From Planctomycetota bacterium (GTDB lineage: Bacteria > Planctomycetota > SZUA-567 > H5-PLA8): a DNA stretch of 64,000 nt. Shown here one piece after another: positions 26,435-35,332 of this stretch; position 1 is the stretch's first letter, and each line of letters opens with the position of its first letter. The translations under genes and the position numbers were made by a program. The notes under the pieces are model-generated. The model did not search any database. It saw nothing but the letters and a program-made list of their open reading frames with translations, and had not been told where the DNA came from. The stretch is taken from NCBI GenBank assembly GCA_027493525.1, contig JAOSKN010000001.1, positions 682,001 through 746,000 on the forward strand, given 5' to 3'.

Positions 26435-26935
26435 CTACTGCTGCACCAGCTCTTCGAGCCGGCGCGCGAAGGCCTTGGGCTCGGCCGGCGGCCCGTCGCC
26501 AAAGTTCAGGTGGCTCCCGTCCTTGGTCCATTCCCCCAGCACCGTCCGCTCGCCGCCGTCCTCCGAACGCGCGCCCTTCTCGAGCGTGAAGTAGCGCACG
26601 GCCGGGTCGTCGGGCAGCCCGCCGGCGCCGAGGTCCATCAGCCAGACGACCGCGACCATATGCGTCTCGGTGATCCCTTCCGGCGGCGGCGTCACGATCA
26701 CCGCGGCGGGGTAGTTCCGCAGCCGCACGCGGTAGATGTGGAAGTCGGCCGGCGTGGCTTCCGCGGGCACCGAGTCCTTGATCTTCTGCGTCAGGTCGCG
26801 CCAGACGTTCCACAGGAACGTCTGGGCCTTCTCGCTGGAAAGGATCTCGAAGACCTGCAGCGCGTCGTGGTGCGCCAGGTTCGGCAGGACGCGGTGCGCG
26901 AAGACGTAATGGTTCTGCCGGGACTGCTGGCCCAT
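26435..26935 (-). CDS. Uncharacterised soluble protein
   Basis: 166 residues from MGQQSRQNHYVFAHRVLPNL, with GGGGAGG 10 bases upstream; an upstream ATG at 26974 would add 13 unlikely residues. Mixed alpha/beta, with no signal or membrane segment. It resembles a small globular domain with WNVWRDLTQKI helix and YPAAVIVTPPPEG strand regions. I do not recognise a family. It is monocistronic between a terminator and a divergent sugar-transport operon. Confidence 0.65.
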   Translation of the reverse strand: MGQQSRQNHYVFAHRVLPNLAHHDALQVFEILSSEKAQTFLWNVWRDLTQKIKDSVPAEATPADFHIYRVRLRNYPAAVIVTPPPEGITETHMVAVVWLMDLGAGGLPDDPAVRYFTLEKGARSEDGGERTVLGEWTKDGSHLNFGDGPPAEPKAFARRLEELVQQ

Positions 26936-27050
26936 GTCCGGGCATCCTCCCCGCCGATTCGAGCGCGCCAGCATACCAAAGGCGCGCGCGGCTGCCGACC
27001 CGCTTTCCGGGGCGCTGGCCGAATCCGCCGGTGCGCGCTAAGTTGGGTCC

Positions 27051-28136
27051 ATGCCGCGGCTGTTGCAGAAGTTGTTTCACGGCCAGTTCGCCGGACTGGC
27101 GCTGGTGATCGTCGCGCTCGGCGCGGGCGTGGCGCTCTACGCCGGCCCCCTGCGCGACCCGTTCACCGGCGCGGAGCGCAACCGCCTCCTGAACGCGCAC
27201 ACGCTCCTGGACACGGCCACCAACGCCAGCTTCTTCGCGATCATGGCCGTCGGCGCGACGATGGTGATCGTCTCCGGCGGGATCGACCTCTCGGTGGGCG
27301 CGACGTACGCGCTGGCCGGCGTCGGCGGGGCGCTCGTCTTCCGCGCGCTGGAGGCGCAGGCTTGGCCGCCGGCGGCCGCGGTGCTCTGCGGGCTGCTCCT
27401 CGGCGCCGGCATCGGCTTCGCCTGCGGGCTGCTGAACGGCCTGCTGATCGTCGGCTTGAACATCCACCCCTTCATCGTCACGCTGGGTACGATGTGGCTC
27501 TACCGCGGCATCGCCTCCGTCGTCAGCGAGTCGTCCACGATCCTCGTGGGGCAAGCGCTGACGGAGGCGACCAAGTCCAGCCTGGGACTTTCCGGCTCCC
27601 TGCGCCCCGTGCCGCTGCTGGCGATGCTGCTGGTCACGCTCCTGGGCGCGCTGTACCTGAACAAGACCGTCTGGGGCCGCCACGTCTACGCGGTGGGCGG
27701 GAACGCCGAGGCCGCGCGCTTCGCGGGGCTGCGCATCGGGCGCGTCAAGCTCGCCGTCTACGCGCTCTCCGGCCTGACCGCGGGCCTCGCGGCGTTCCTG
27801 GGCAGCAGCTACTACGGCGGGGCCAGCAGCGCCGACGGCGACGGCTACGAACTCTTCGTCATCGCCAGCGCGGTGGTGGGCGGGGTGAGCCTGAGCGGCG
27901 GGCGCGGGGGCGTCTTCGGGGCGCTCCTGGGCGCGGTGCTGATCGCGCTGCTCCGGCAATCGATCGTGATCCTCAACTACCGCTCGCAGTACGAGTGGAT
28001 CATCGTGGGCGCGGCGATTATCATCGCGGCCTACCTGGACCAGTTGAAGTTGCGCCTCTCGGCGCGGCGGCTCGCGGAGCACGCCGTGGCGGCGCGCGTT
28101 TCGGGCGCGGCGAAGGAAACGGAGAGCGGCACATGA
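27051..28136 (+). CDS. Ribose-type sugar ABC transporter permease (RbsC-like)
   Basis: Inner-membrane channel subunit of a CUT2-type importer. 361 residues with eight to ten hydrophobic segments. Family motifs include ATMVIVSGGIDLSVGA, GLLNGLLIVGLNIHPFIVTLGTM, VYAVGGNAEAARFAGL and YGGASSADGDGYELFVIASAVVGG. It is the first gene of a three-gene operon: its stop overlaps the start of the binding protein (ATGA), and the ATPase follows. The sugar cannot be told from the sequence. Confidence 0.94.
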   Translation: MPRLLQKLFHGQFAGLALVIVALGAGVALYAGPLRDPFTGAERNRLLNAHTLLDTATNASFFAIMAVGATMVIVSGGIDLSVGATYALAGVGGALVFRALEAQAWPPAAAVLCGLLLGAGIGFACGLLNGLLIVGLNIHPFIVTLGTMWLYRGIASVVSESSTILVGQALTEATKSSLGLSGSLRPVPLLAMLLVTLLGALYLNKTVWGRHVYAVGGNAEAARFAGLRIGRVKLAVYALSGLTAGLAAFLGSSYYGGASSADGDGYELFVIASAVVGGVSLSGGRGGVFGALLGAVLIALLRQSIVILNYRSQYEWIIVGAAIIIAAYLDQLKLRLSARRLAEHAVAARVSGAAKETESGT

Positions 28137-29167
28137 ATGCGCGTGGAATCGTGTCCGGCTTTGTCCTGCTGGCGGCGCTGGGGCTGGCCGGCTGCGGCGG
28201 CGGCGCCCAGAAAACCGGCGCGGCCTCGAACGGCGGCGACGCGGACCGCGGCAAGACCTTCAAGATCGCGATGATCGCCAAGTCCACCTCGAATACCGTC
28301 TTCCCGCCCGCGCACGCCGGCGCGCGGGACGCGGCGAAGAAGCTGAGCGAAGGCCAGGACGTGAAGATCGAGGTCGAGATCCTGACGCCCCAGGACGAAG
28401 ACGGCCAGGTCCAGGCCCAGCGCATCGCCCAGGCCGTCAACCAGGGCGCGCAGGCGGTCCTGATCAGTTGCAGCGACGCGGGCAAGGCCACCGGCGCGAT
28501 CGACGACGCCGTCGAACGCGGCGTCCAGGTGATGACCTTCGACAGCGACGCCCCGCGGTCCAAGCGCTTCGCGTACTACGGGGTGGACGACCTCGAATGC
28601 GGCCGGCAGGTGATGAAGGAACTGGCCGCGCAGATGGGCGGCAAGGGCAAGGTCGGAATCCTCGCCGGGAACCAGAACGCGCCGAACCTGCAGAAGCGCG
28701 CCGAAGGCGTCCGCGAGGAAGCCGGGAACCATCCCGGCATCGAGATCGTCGACAGCTTCTACTTCAACGAGACCCCGCAGGACGCCGCCAAGAAGGTCAT
28801 CAGCGTGATGCAGGCTCACCCGGACCTTGCCGGCTGGGCCATGATCGGCGGCTGGGCGCTCAACTCCACCGCGCTCCTCGACGAACTCGACCCCCAGCGC
28901 GTCAAGGTCGTCAGCGTCGACGCGCTCCCGCCGATGCTGCTCTACGTCCAGAAGGGCCTCGTCCCGGTGTTGCTCGCGCAGCCCACGTACAAATGGGGCT
29001 ACGACTCCGTCGGCCTGATCGTGGACAAGTGCCTCCACAAGAAGGACGTGCCCGCCGTCAACAAGATGGAGTTGGTGCGGGTCACGAAGGAGAACCTCGG
29101 CGCGTGGGCGAAGCAGCTCAAGGACTGGGGCTTCGAGGTACCCGCCGAACTGCTCGAGGCCCCGTGA
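28133..29167 (+). CDS. Sugar ABC transporter substrate-binding lipoprotein (periplasmic-binding-protein type 1)
   Basis: 344 residues. Signal peptide with lipobox LAGC (Cys 20), so it is membrane-anchored outside the cytoplasm. The mature part is a type-1 periplasmic-binding-protein fold: KIAMIAKSTSNTVFP, QGAQAVLISCSDAGKA, VQVMTFDSDAP, KVGILAGNQNAPN and VLLAQPTYKWGYDSV match RbsB-like proteins. The start codon overlaps the permease stop, and the ATPase gene begins 1 base after its stop. An aldose or sugar-like ligand is expected but unnamed. Confidence 0.93.
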   Translation: MNARGIVSGFVLLAALGLAGCGGGAQKTGAASNGGDADRGKTFKIAMIAKSTSNTVFPPAHAGARDAAKKLSEGQDVKIEVEILTPQDEDGQVQAQRIAQAVNQGAQAVLISCSDAGKATGAIDDAVERGVQVMTFDSDAPRSKRFAYYGVDDLECGRQVMKELAAQMGGKGKVGILAGNQNAPNLQKRAEGVREEAGNHPGIEIVDSFYFNETPQDAAKKVISVMQAHPDLAGWAMIGGWALNSTALLDELDPQRVKVVSVDALPPMLLYVQKGLVPVLLAQPTYKWGYDSVGLIVDKCLHKKDVPAVNKMELVRVTKENLGAWAKQLKDWGFEVPAELLEAP

Positions 29168-29168
29168 C

Positions 29169-30659
29169 GTGGCCGAACCGGCGGTACGCTTCGAGGGCCT
29201 CGTCAAGCGCTTCCCCGGCGCGCTGGCGGTGGACGGCGTCTCGTTCGAGGTCGCGGCCGGGACCGTGCACGCGCTGTGCGGGGAGAACGGCGCCGGCAAG
29301 AGCACGCTCGGCAAAATTCTAGCCGGCATCCTCGCCCCCGACGCCGGGACGCTCCGCCTCTTCGGCCGGCCGGTCCGCTTCGGCTCGCCGCGCGACGCGC
29401 TCGCCGCGGGCGTCGGCATGGTCCACCAGGAACTCGCCTTCTGCGAGAACCTCAGCGTCGCCGAGAACCTCTGCCTGGAAGACCTCCCGCGCCGCGGGCC
29501 GTTCGTAAGCCGCGCGCGGATGCGCGAGCGGGCGCGGGAGCGCCTCGCGGCCATCGGCGCCGAGCTGGACCTGGACCGCCCGCTGGGCGAGCTGAGCGTG
29601 GGGCGCCAGCAGCTCGTCCAGATCGCCGCGGCGGTCGGGAGCGGCGCGCGCGTCATCGTCTTCGACGAACCCAGCAGCAGCCTCAGCCGGCACGAGACCG
29701 AACGGCTGCTGGAGCTGCTCCGCGCGCTGCGCGCGCGCGGCGTGACGTCGCTCTACGTCTCGCACCGGATGGACGAGATCTTCGAACTCTGCGACGCCGT
29801 GACCGTCCTCCGCGACGGCCGGCACGTGGAGACGCGCCCCGTCGCGGGCCTCGGCGAGGCCGAGCTGGTGCGCCTGATGATCGGCCGCCCGCTGGACGCT
29901 TATGTCCCCGCGCACCTGCGCGCCGAACCCGGCGCCGAGCGGCTCCGCGTGGAGAACTTCTCGAGCCCCGGTCGCTTCGAGGACGCCTGCTTCTCGCTGC
30001 GCGCCGGCGAGGTGCTGGGCCTGGCGGGGCTCGTCGGCGCGGGGCGCACGGAGTTGGCCCAGGCGCTCTTCGGGCTCGATTCGTACGCGCGCGGCCGGGT
30101 CCAGGTCGACGGGCGCGAGGCCGCGATCGGCGACCCCGCCCAGGCCATGCGCCTGGGGCTGGGGCTGGCGCCGGAGGACCGCAAGCGGCACGGGCTGGTG
30201 CTTTCGATGAGCGCCGGCGCGAACGTCACGCTCCCCACGCTCCGCCAGGACGCCGCCTGGGGCTGGGTCCGCGCGGGACGCGAGCGCGAGCGCGTGCGCG
30301 GCTTCTTCGAGCGCCTGCGCGTCCGCGCGCCCGGTCCGGAATTCCCCGCCGCGGGGCTCTCCGGCGGCAACCAGCAGAAGCTCGTCCTGGCCAAGTGGCT
30401 GGCCGCCGCATGCGGCGTCCTGATCCTCGACGAGCCCACCCGCGGCGTGGACGTCGGCGCGAAGGCCGAGATCCACGCGCTCATCGACGGGCTGGCCCGC
30501 GAGGGCCGCGCGGTGCTCCTGATCTCCAGCGAGCTGCCCGAACTCGTGAAACTCTGCACGCGCATCCTGGTCATGCGCGCCGGCCGCCTCGTCGCCGACG
30601 TCCCGCGCGCCGAGGCCACGCAGGAGACGCTGCTGCGGCACATGGCCGGCGTGGCGTAA
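29169..30659 (+). CDS. Ribose-type sugar ABC transporter ATP-binding protein (RbsA-like, two ATPase domains)
   Basis: 496 residues with two ABC domains in tandem, as in RbsA/MglA. Domain 1 has Walker A GENGAGKST, signature LSVGRQQ and Walker B IVFDEPSS. Domain 2 (about 250-490) has a degenerate Walker A region (GLVGAGRTEL), signature LSGGNQQK and Walker B LILDEPTRGVD. The degenerate second site is normal for the family. The GTG start follows the binding-protein stop by one base, so the trio is tightly coupled. Confidence 0.94.
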   Translation: MAEPAVRFEGLVKRFPGALAVDGVSFEVAAGTVHALCGENGAGKSTLGKILAGILAPDAGTLRLFGRPVRFGSPRDALAAGVGMVHQELAFCENLSVAENLCLEDLPRRGPFVSRARMRERARERLAAIGAELDLDRPLGELSVGRQQLVQIAAAVGSGARVIVFDEPSSSLSRHETERLLELLRALRARGVTSLYVSHRMDEIFELCDAVTVLRDGRHVETRPVAGLGEAELVRLMIGRPLDAYVPAHLRAEPGAERLRVENFSSPGRFEDACFSLRAGEVLGLAGLVGAGRTELAQALFGLDSYARGRVQVDGREAAIGDPAQAMRLGLGLAPEDRKRHGLVLSMSAGANVTLPTLRQDAAWGWVRAGRERERVRGFFERLRVRAPGPEFPAAGLSGGNQQKLVLAKWLAAACGVLILDEPTRGVDVGAKAEIHALIDGLAREGRAVLLISSELPELVKLCTRILVMRAGRLVADVPRAEATQETLLRHMAGVA

Positions 30660-30712
30660 GCCGTGAGTTTGAACCGCGGGCATCCCGCCCGCTCCATGGA
30701 GGAGACCGCGTC

Positions 30713-31120
30713 ATGCCCGCCTGGCTCGTCAAAACCGAACCGTCCACCTACTCCTTTCAGGATCTTCAGCGCGAGAAGCGGACGGTCTGGGAAGGCGTCG
30801 CCAATGCCACGGCCCTGATCCACCTGCGCAAGATCCGCAAAGGCGACGCGGTCTTCGTTTACCACACGGGCAAGGAGAAGCGCATCGTGGGCCTCGCGCA
30901 AGCCGCGAGCGACGCGTACGCCGATCCGAAGGACAAGGCCGGCAAGCTGGCCGTCGTGGACCTCGCGCCGGGCGCCCTCGCGAAGACCCCCGTGACGCTG
31001 GCCGCGCTCAAGGGCGATCCTCGGTTCAAGGACTTCGGCCTCGTGCGCATGGGCCGGCTGAGCGTGATGCCCGTCCCCGCGGCGCTGGAGCAGGCGCTGC
31101 GCAAGCTGGCCGGCCTGTAG
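30713..31120 (+). CDS. EVE domain-containing protein
   Basis: 135 residues forming a single EVE (PUA-like/YTH-related) domain: WLVKTEPSTYSFQDLQREK at the start, WEGVANATALIHLRKIRKGD, and FVYHTGKEKRIVGLAQA, all family hallmarks. EVE domains bind modified bases in nucleic acids in known cases; some sit in restriction or defence contexts, but nothing of that kind is adjacent here. Start by GGAGGAG 8 bases upstream. It follows the transporter operon by 53 bases. Confidence 0.9.
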   Translation: MPAWLVKTEPSTYSFQDLQREKRTVWEGVANATALIHLRKIRKGDAVFVYHTGKEKRIVGLAQAASDAYADPKDKAGKLAVVDLAPGALAKTPVTLAALKGDPRFKDFGLVRMGRLSVMPVPAALEQALRKLAGL

Positions 31121-31192
31121 GCGCCTGCACTGCCCAGGAACGCGCGCTTCGGGTATCCTGGCGGCTCGCCCGTTCCGTGAAAGGAAGCCGAG

Positions 31193-32161
31193 ATGCTACG
31201 CGCCTGGCTGCTCGCCGCGCTGGTCTTCGCGCCCCTGGGCCGCGCCTTCGCGGAGGGCGAGGCCCCGCCACCGCCACCGCCGCAGGAACCGGTGAAGGTT
31301 CAGGAGCGCCGCCTCGGCGACTCCGCGCCCGCGCTCAAGGTCCAGGCCTGGGTGCGCGGCGAGGCCGTGGACCTGAAGGCCGGTGAAGGCAAGACCGTCT
31401 TCGTGATCGACTTCTGGGGCAGTTGGATCCCGCCCTGCCGCGAAACGGTGCCGTTTCTCGACGGCCTGCAGGCCCGGTGCGCCGAAAAGGGCGTGATCGT
31501 CGTGGGCCTTTCCGTCGAGGAGGCTCCTAAAGTCGAGACGTTCCTCAAGAAGCTGGACGCGCAGCCGGCGTACCGCATCGCGGTGGATCCCAGCGGCGAG
31601 ACGCGCATCGCCTACATGGCCGGGTTCGGCGTCACCGATATTCCGCATTCCTTCGTCGTGGACCGCAAGGGCAAGGTGGTCTGGCACGGGCACCCGCTCG
31701 ACGGGCTCGAAGAGGCCTTGGGCAAGATTCTTGACGGGTCGTACGACCTGGACGCGGCGAAGAAGCTCGACGACACGCGGCGCCTGATTCCCGAGTATTT
31801 CGAAGCCGCGCAGGCCGAGGACGGCGCGGAGCGCGCGGCCCGGCTGGGGCAGAAGATCTTCGACGGGCTGGCGGGCGACCCCAAGCTGCTCTCGCGCTTC
31901 GCCTACGCGATCCTTTTCAATCAGAAGACGGCGCGCCCCGACAAGGATCTGGCGATGAAAGCCGCGCAGACGGCCTACGAGAAGACCGGCGGGAAGATGC
32001 TCGCGACACAGCTCGCCTATGCCCGGGCGCTCTTCGCGATCGGCAAGTTCGACGAAGCCGTGAGGGTCCAGGAAGAGGCCGTCGCCACCGCGCCGGCAGG
32101 GCGCCCCCGCGAGCAGATGCAGCAGATCCTCGAGGATTACAAGAAGCAGGCCGGCAAGTAG
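31193..32161 (+). CDS. Exported TlpA/thioredoxin-like protein lacking the first active-site Cys
   Basis: 322 residues. Signal peptide (about 1-20), Pro-rich linker, thioredoxin-like domain (about 40-185), then a helical C-terminal extension (about 190-322) that looks TPR-like. The active-site loop reads FWGSWIPPC: the canonical WCxxC has Ile at position 79 in place of the first Cys, leaving only Cys 82. A classical dithiol exchange is therefore unlikely; a redox-inactive or monothiol role is possible. IPHSFVVD carries the conserved cis-Pro. GAAAGGAAG precedes the ATG. Galactokinase starts 13 bases after its stop. Confidence 0.85.
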   Translation: MLRAWLLAALVFAPLGRAFAEGEAPPPPPPQEPVKVQERRLGDSAPALKVQAWVRGEAVDLKAGEGKTVFVIDFWGSWIPPCRETVPFLDGLQARCAEKGVIVVGLSVEEAPKVETFLKKLDAQPAYRIAVDPSGETRIAYMAGFGVTDIPHSFVVDRKGKVVWHGHPLDGLEEALGKILDGSYDLDAAKKLDDTRRLIPEYFEAAQAEDGAERAARLGQKIFDGLAGDPKLLSRFAYAILFNQKTARPDKDLAMKAAQTAYEKTGGKMLATQLAYARALFAIGKFDEAVRVQEEAVATAPAGRPREQMQQILEDYKKQAGK

Positions 32162-32174
32162 GAGCGGGGCGGGT

Positions 32175-33398
32175 ATGGATCTCCGCGATCGCGCGGCGCG
32201 CGAGGATTTGCGCAGGCGCTTCGAGGCGCGCTTCGGCCGCGGCACGGCGCCGCCGGCCTGCGCGCTGGCGCCCGGCCGCGTCAACCTGATCGGCGAGCAC
32301 ACCGACTACAACGACGGCTTCGTCCTGCCGATGGCGATCGACCGGCACGTCGCCGTGGTCTTCCGCCCGCGCAAGGGCCGGGGGATTCGCGTGCACGCCG
32401 CCGGCCAGGGCGGCTCGCGCGGCGCGGCCGACGACGCGTTCTCGACCCAGGCGCCGATCCGGCCGGCGCGGCGAGCCTCCCTGCGCTGGGCCAATTACGT
32501 GCGCGGCGTGGCCGCGATGCTGGCGGAATCGGGCGTGCGGCTCGCCGGCGGGGACCTCTTCATCGCCGCGGACCTGCCCGCCGGCGCGGGGCTCTCCAGC
32601 TCCGCAGCCCTGGAAGTCGCAACGGGCCTGGCGCTGTTGAAGCTCGCCGGGCGCAAGCTCGCGCCGCAGGCCCTGGCGCTGGCCTGCCAGCGCGCCGAGC
32701 ACGAATTCGCCGGGGTCCGCTGCGGGATCATGGACCAGACCGTCGTCGCGCGCGCCCGCGCGGGACACGCCTTGCTTCTCGACTGCCGCTCGCTCGAAGT
32801 CCGCCACGTCCCGATCCGGCTGCGCGGCTGGAGTTTCGTCCTCTTCGACACCGCGGTCAGGCACCGCCTGGCCGCGAGCGCCTACAACCGCCGCCGCGCG
32901 GAGTGCGAACGCGCCGCGCGCAAGCTGGGCGTCAAGGCGCTCCGCGACGCCGGCCTCGAACAGCTTTGGCGGCGCGGCCCGAAACTGGGCTCCGCAGAGC
33001 GCCGCCGCGTGCGCCACGTCCTCACCGAGAACCTGCGCGCGCTCCAGTTCGCCGACGAACTCCCGCGCGGCGACGGCGGAACGCTGGGGCACCTGCTCAA
33101 CCTCAGCCACGAGAGCCTGCGCAAGGACTACGAGGTCAGTTGCCGCGAATTGGACGTGCTGAGCAGCCTCGTGCGCATCGCAGACCAGTTCGCGGGGGAC
33201 GGCGAGGATCTCGCGGCCGCGGGGGCGCGGATGGTCGGCGGCGGGTTCGGCGGCTGCGTGCTCGCGCTGGTCCGCCCGCGCGCGCTCGAACGGCTCCGCG
33301 CGGTGGCCGGGCGCGAGTACGAGCGGCTTGCCGGGCGCCCACTCGGCCTCGTGCTGCCCGTGCGGCCGGCCTCCGCCGCCCGCGTCGTCCCGCTGTGA
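32175..33398 (+). CDS. galK: Galactokinase
   Basis: ATP-dependent phosphorylation of alpha-D-galactose at C1 (Leloir pathway), cytosolic. 407 residues, typical length. GHMP-kinase signatures: sugar-binding GRVNLIGEHTDYNDGFVLP, ATP-binding LPAGAGLSSSAALEVA, and C-terminal GARMVGGGFGGCVLALV; the catalytic Asp lies in CGIMDQ. Weak alternatives such as arabinokinase or N-acetylgalactosamine kinase cannot be wholly excluded. It closes a plus-strand series starting with the sugar transporter, which fits sugar use. Convergent with the 33405 gene (6-base gap). Confidence 0.93.
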   Translation: MDLRDRAAREDLRRRFEARFGRGTAPPACALAPGRVNLIGEHTDYNDGFVLPMAIDRHVAVVFRPRKGRGIRVHAAGQGGSRGAADDAFSTQAPIRPARRASLRWANYVRGVAAMLAESGVRLAGGDLFIAADLPAGAGLSSSAALEVATGLALLKLAGRKLAPQALALACQRAEHEFAGVRCGIMDQTVVARARAGHALLLDCRSLEVRHVPIRLRGWSFVLFDTAVRHRLAASAYNRRRAECERAARKLGVKALRDAGLEQLWRRGPKLGSAERRRVRHVLTENLRALQFADELPRGDGGTLGHLLNLSHESLRKDYEVSCRELDVLSSLVRIADQFAGDGEDLAAAGARMVGGGFGGCVLALVRPRALERLRAVAGREYERLAGRPLGLVLPVRPASAARVVPL

Positions 33399-33404
33399 AC
33401 CCGG

Positions 33405-33821
33405 CTACCAGGGCTGCAGGCTCAAGCTCCCGACGATGAACAGCCCCAGGCCGAGCAGCGTGAAGAGCGCGTACTCGCGCGCCCTGCGCGGCCGGCCGCG
33501 CAGGTGGTCCACCGCCACGCGCAGCAGCCCGTAGGCGAAGATCAGCCAGGCGAACGGCGTCAGGGCCGCCAGCCCCGGCCAGCCCAATGCCAGGATCGCG
33601 TAGGCCACGCGGTCGCGCGTCGTGCCGGGCGGATCGTCCTGCGCGAAGCTCGCGAGCAATTCCACCCGCCGCGCCTCGGCCAGGCGCGCCTGGATCTCGG
33701 GCGCCAGCGGAAACCCGCAGGCGGCGCAGACGGCCGCGCCCGCGGGCACATTTTCCGCGCAAAGCGGGCAGCAGGGCGGTGGCCCGGGAGCGGCGGGAGC
33801 CGGTGCGCTCGGTTCGTTCAT
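33405..33821 (-). CDS. Small zinc-ribbon membrane protein
   Basis: 138 residues. A Pro/Ala-rich N-terminus leads to a double-zinc-ribbon-like CPLCAENVPAGAAVCAACG (two CxxC knuckles), a helical linker, and two hydrophobic helices (about 74-98 and 117-135). This zinc ribbon plus membrane hairpin layout is common and its function is unknown. It lies between galK and the Rrf2 regulator, with a 99-base divergent gap to the latter. Confidence 0.72.
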   Translation of the reverse strand: MNEPSAPAPAAPGPPPCCPLCAENVPAGAAVCAACGFPLAPEIQARLAEARRVELLASFAQDDPPGTTRDRVAYAILALGWPGLAALTPFAWLIFAYGLLRVAVDHLRGRPRRAREYALFTLLGLGLFIVGSLSLQPW

Positions 33822-33920
33822 GCGTTGACGCGCCGCCTCGGCTTCGATTTTTGCTTTCTAGACAAAGCGATATCCTGATACAACTATCCGCAGGCGTACA
33901 GGCCCCAGGGGTTTCCAAGC

Positions 33921-34298
33921 TTGATCACCGTGACCGGCGAATACGCCTTGCGCGCGATGGCGCACCTGGCCAAGCGGCCCGACAAGGAGTACGCGTTGGC
34001 CCGCGCGATCGGCAAGGAACTCGACATCCCGCCCAACTACCTCAGCAAGGTCCTGCAATCCCTCGCGCGCGCGGGGCTGCTCGAATCCCAGCGCGGGCGC
34101 AACGGCGGTTTCCGCATGGCGCGCACCCCCAAGCAGATCTCCCTTTACGACATCCTTTCCGCCGTCGAGCCGATGAACCGCTACGAGACCTGCATCCTGG
34201 GGCGCAAGGTCTGCCGCGACGAGGACGCCTGCCCGATCCACTTCGCGTGGAAAGAAGCCCGCGGCAAAGTCCTCTCGCTCTTTCAGAAGACCCCCTGA
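33921..34298 (+). CDS. Rrf2-family iron-sulfur transcription regulator
   Basis: 125 residues with a winged helix-turn-helix (about 1-70: EYALRAMAHLA, IPPNYLSKVLQSLARAGL, RGRNGGFRMAR) and three Cys at 91, 98 and 104, the spacing used by IscR/NsrR/RsrR-type proteins to hold an Fe-S cluster. It would sense Fe-S status, redox or NO. TTG start. It is convergent with the seven-gene terpenoid/Fe-S operon (27-base gap), which encodes a radical SAM enzyme and a ferredoxin, so control of that operon is an attractive but unproven role. Confidence 0.9.
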   Translation: MITVTGEYALRAMAHLAKRPDKEYALARAIGKELDIPPNYLSKVLQSLARAGLLESQRGRNGGFRMARTPKQISLYDILSAVEPMNRYETCILGRKVCRDEDACPIHFAWKEARGKVLSLFQKTP

Positions 34299-34325
34299 CG
34301 AAGCTCTCCGAGCACCAGCAACTGC

Positions 34326-35315
34326 TCAGGAAGTAGCCAGCGACTCCACGCCCAGCCCATAAAACGTGTACTCGCAGTCCGCGCGTTGTTCCAGCAGGAA
34401 GCCTACGTAGCCGCCTTCGTCCTGCTCCAGCCCCCGCGCGTAGGCGCGCGCGCGATCGAATGCGCCCGCCTCGAGCCGTCCCAGGTTCTTCAGCGAGAAA
34501 AGCCCCGTGTAGGTGCTCAAGAGGTCGGCGAAAGGCGCGTTGGGCGTGGCTTGAAAGCCGCCCTCGGCGCCGGCCATCGAGGCGAGAAACGCCGCGTGCG
34601 GCGCCAGATCGCGCGAAGCCCACGCCGCGAGCCGCTCGCGCAACCCGGACCAGCTCGCCAGCAGCCCCGTCAGCCCGCGCGCCTTCAATAGCATCGTGAG
34701 CGCCACGCCGGACGCCGTCGCGTTCGTGCCGGGGCGCTTGCTGTACGCGTTCTCGCGGAAACCGCCGGACGCATCGGCCAGCGCCGCAAGGAACGGCTCG
34801 AGCCGCGCCGGCTCCGGCGTGTCCTCGCCCATGCGCTGGCATGCCAGCGCGGCCAGGAAGCTGTGGTACAGGCTCCCGTTGCCTTCCATCGAGTTCTTGG
34901 CCCAGCCGCCGTCCGCTCGGCGCAGCGCGGCCAAGCCCTCGCGCGTGCGGCGCCGCGCCTCGTCGCGTTCGTTGGAAGCAGGTGCCGGCGCGCCGGCCTC
35001 CTCGCAAAGCCGCGCCGCATCCCACCAGGAGACCGCGCCGATGGCGTCGCGGAACGGATGCCGCGTCTTGGCCGTCTCCGCGCGGAGGAACGCCAGCGCC
35101 CGCGCGGCGCGCTCCGGCGAGAGCGCTTCCAGGCACGACAACGCGCGGAGGCCGAAGGTGGTGTAGTAGAGTTCCGAAATCCCGCGGCGGTTGGGGAAGC
35201 CGCCGTCCACGCGCTGCTGCGCGGCGAGCCACGCGGCGTGCCGCGCGCGGTAATCCTCCGGCGCGCGGCGCAGGCCGGCGCGGATCTCGTCGCGCAGCAG
35301 GGCGAGGAAGTCCAT
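34326..35315 (-). CDS. Alpha/alpha-barrel protein of the prenyltransferase/terpene-cyclase repeat superfamily
   Basis: 329 residues, entirely helical, with repeated Gly-Gly-containing turns typical of squalene-cyclase/prenyltransferase-beta repeats: QQRVDGGFPNRRG, LRRADGGWAKNSM, LADASGGFRENAYS, AGAEGGFQATP, EQDEGGYVGF. No DxDD cyclase motif is visible, and the prenyltransferase zinc ligands are not clear, so catalysis is uncertain. It may be a transferase or partner of the cyclase encoded upstream. It is the last gene of the operon, beginning 17 bases after the polyprenyl-synthetase fusion stop. Confidence 0.78.
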   Translation of the reverse strand: MDFLALLRDEIRAGLRRAPEDYRARHAAWLAAQQRVDGGFPNRRGISELYYTTFGLRALSCLEALSPERAARALAFLRAETAKTRHPFRDAIGAVSWWDAARLCEEAGAPAPASNERDEARRRTREGLAALRRADGGWAKNSMEGNGSLYHSFLAALACQRMGEDTPEPARLEPFLAALADASGGFRENAYSKRPGTNATASGVALTMLLKARGLTGLLASWSGLRERLAAWASRDLAPHAAFLASMAGAEGGFQATPNAPFADLLSTYTGLFSLKNLGRLEAGAFDRARAYARGLEQDEGGYVGFLLEQRADCEYTFYGLGVESLATS

Positions 35316-35332
35316 GGCGCGCGGAAGCGGCC

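Noticed and set aside
30713..31120. Defence island around the EVE-domain gene
   Set aside because: Neighbours are a sugar importer, a TlpA-like protein and galactokinase; no restriction or defence genes are present.
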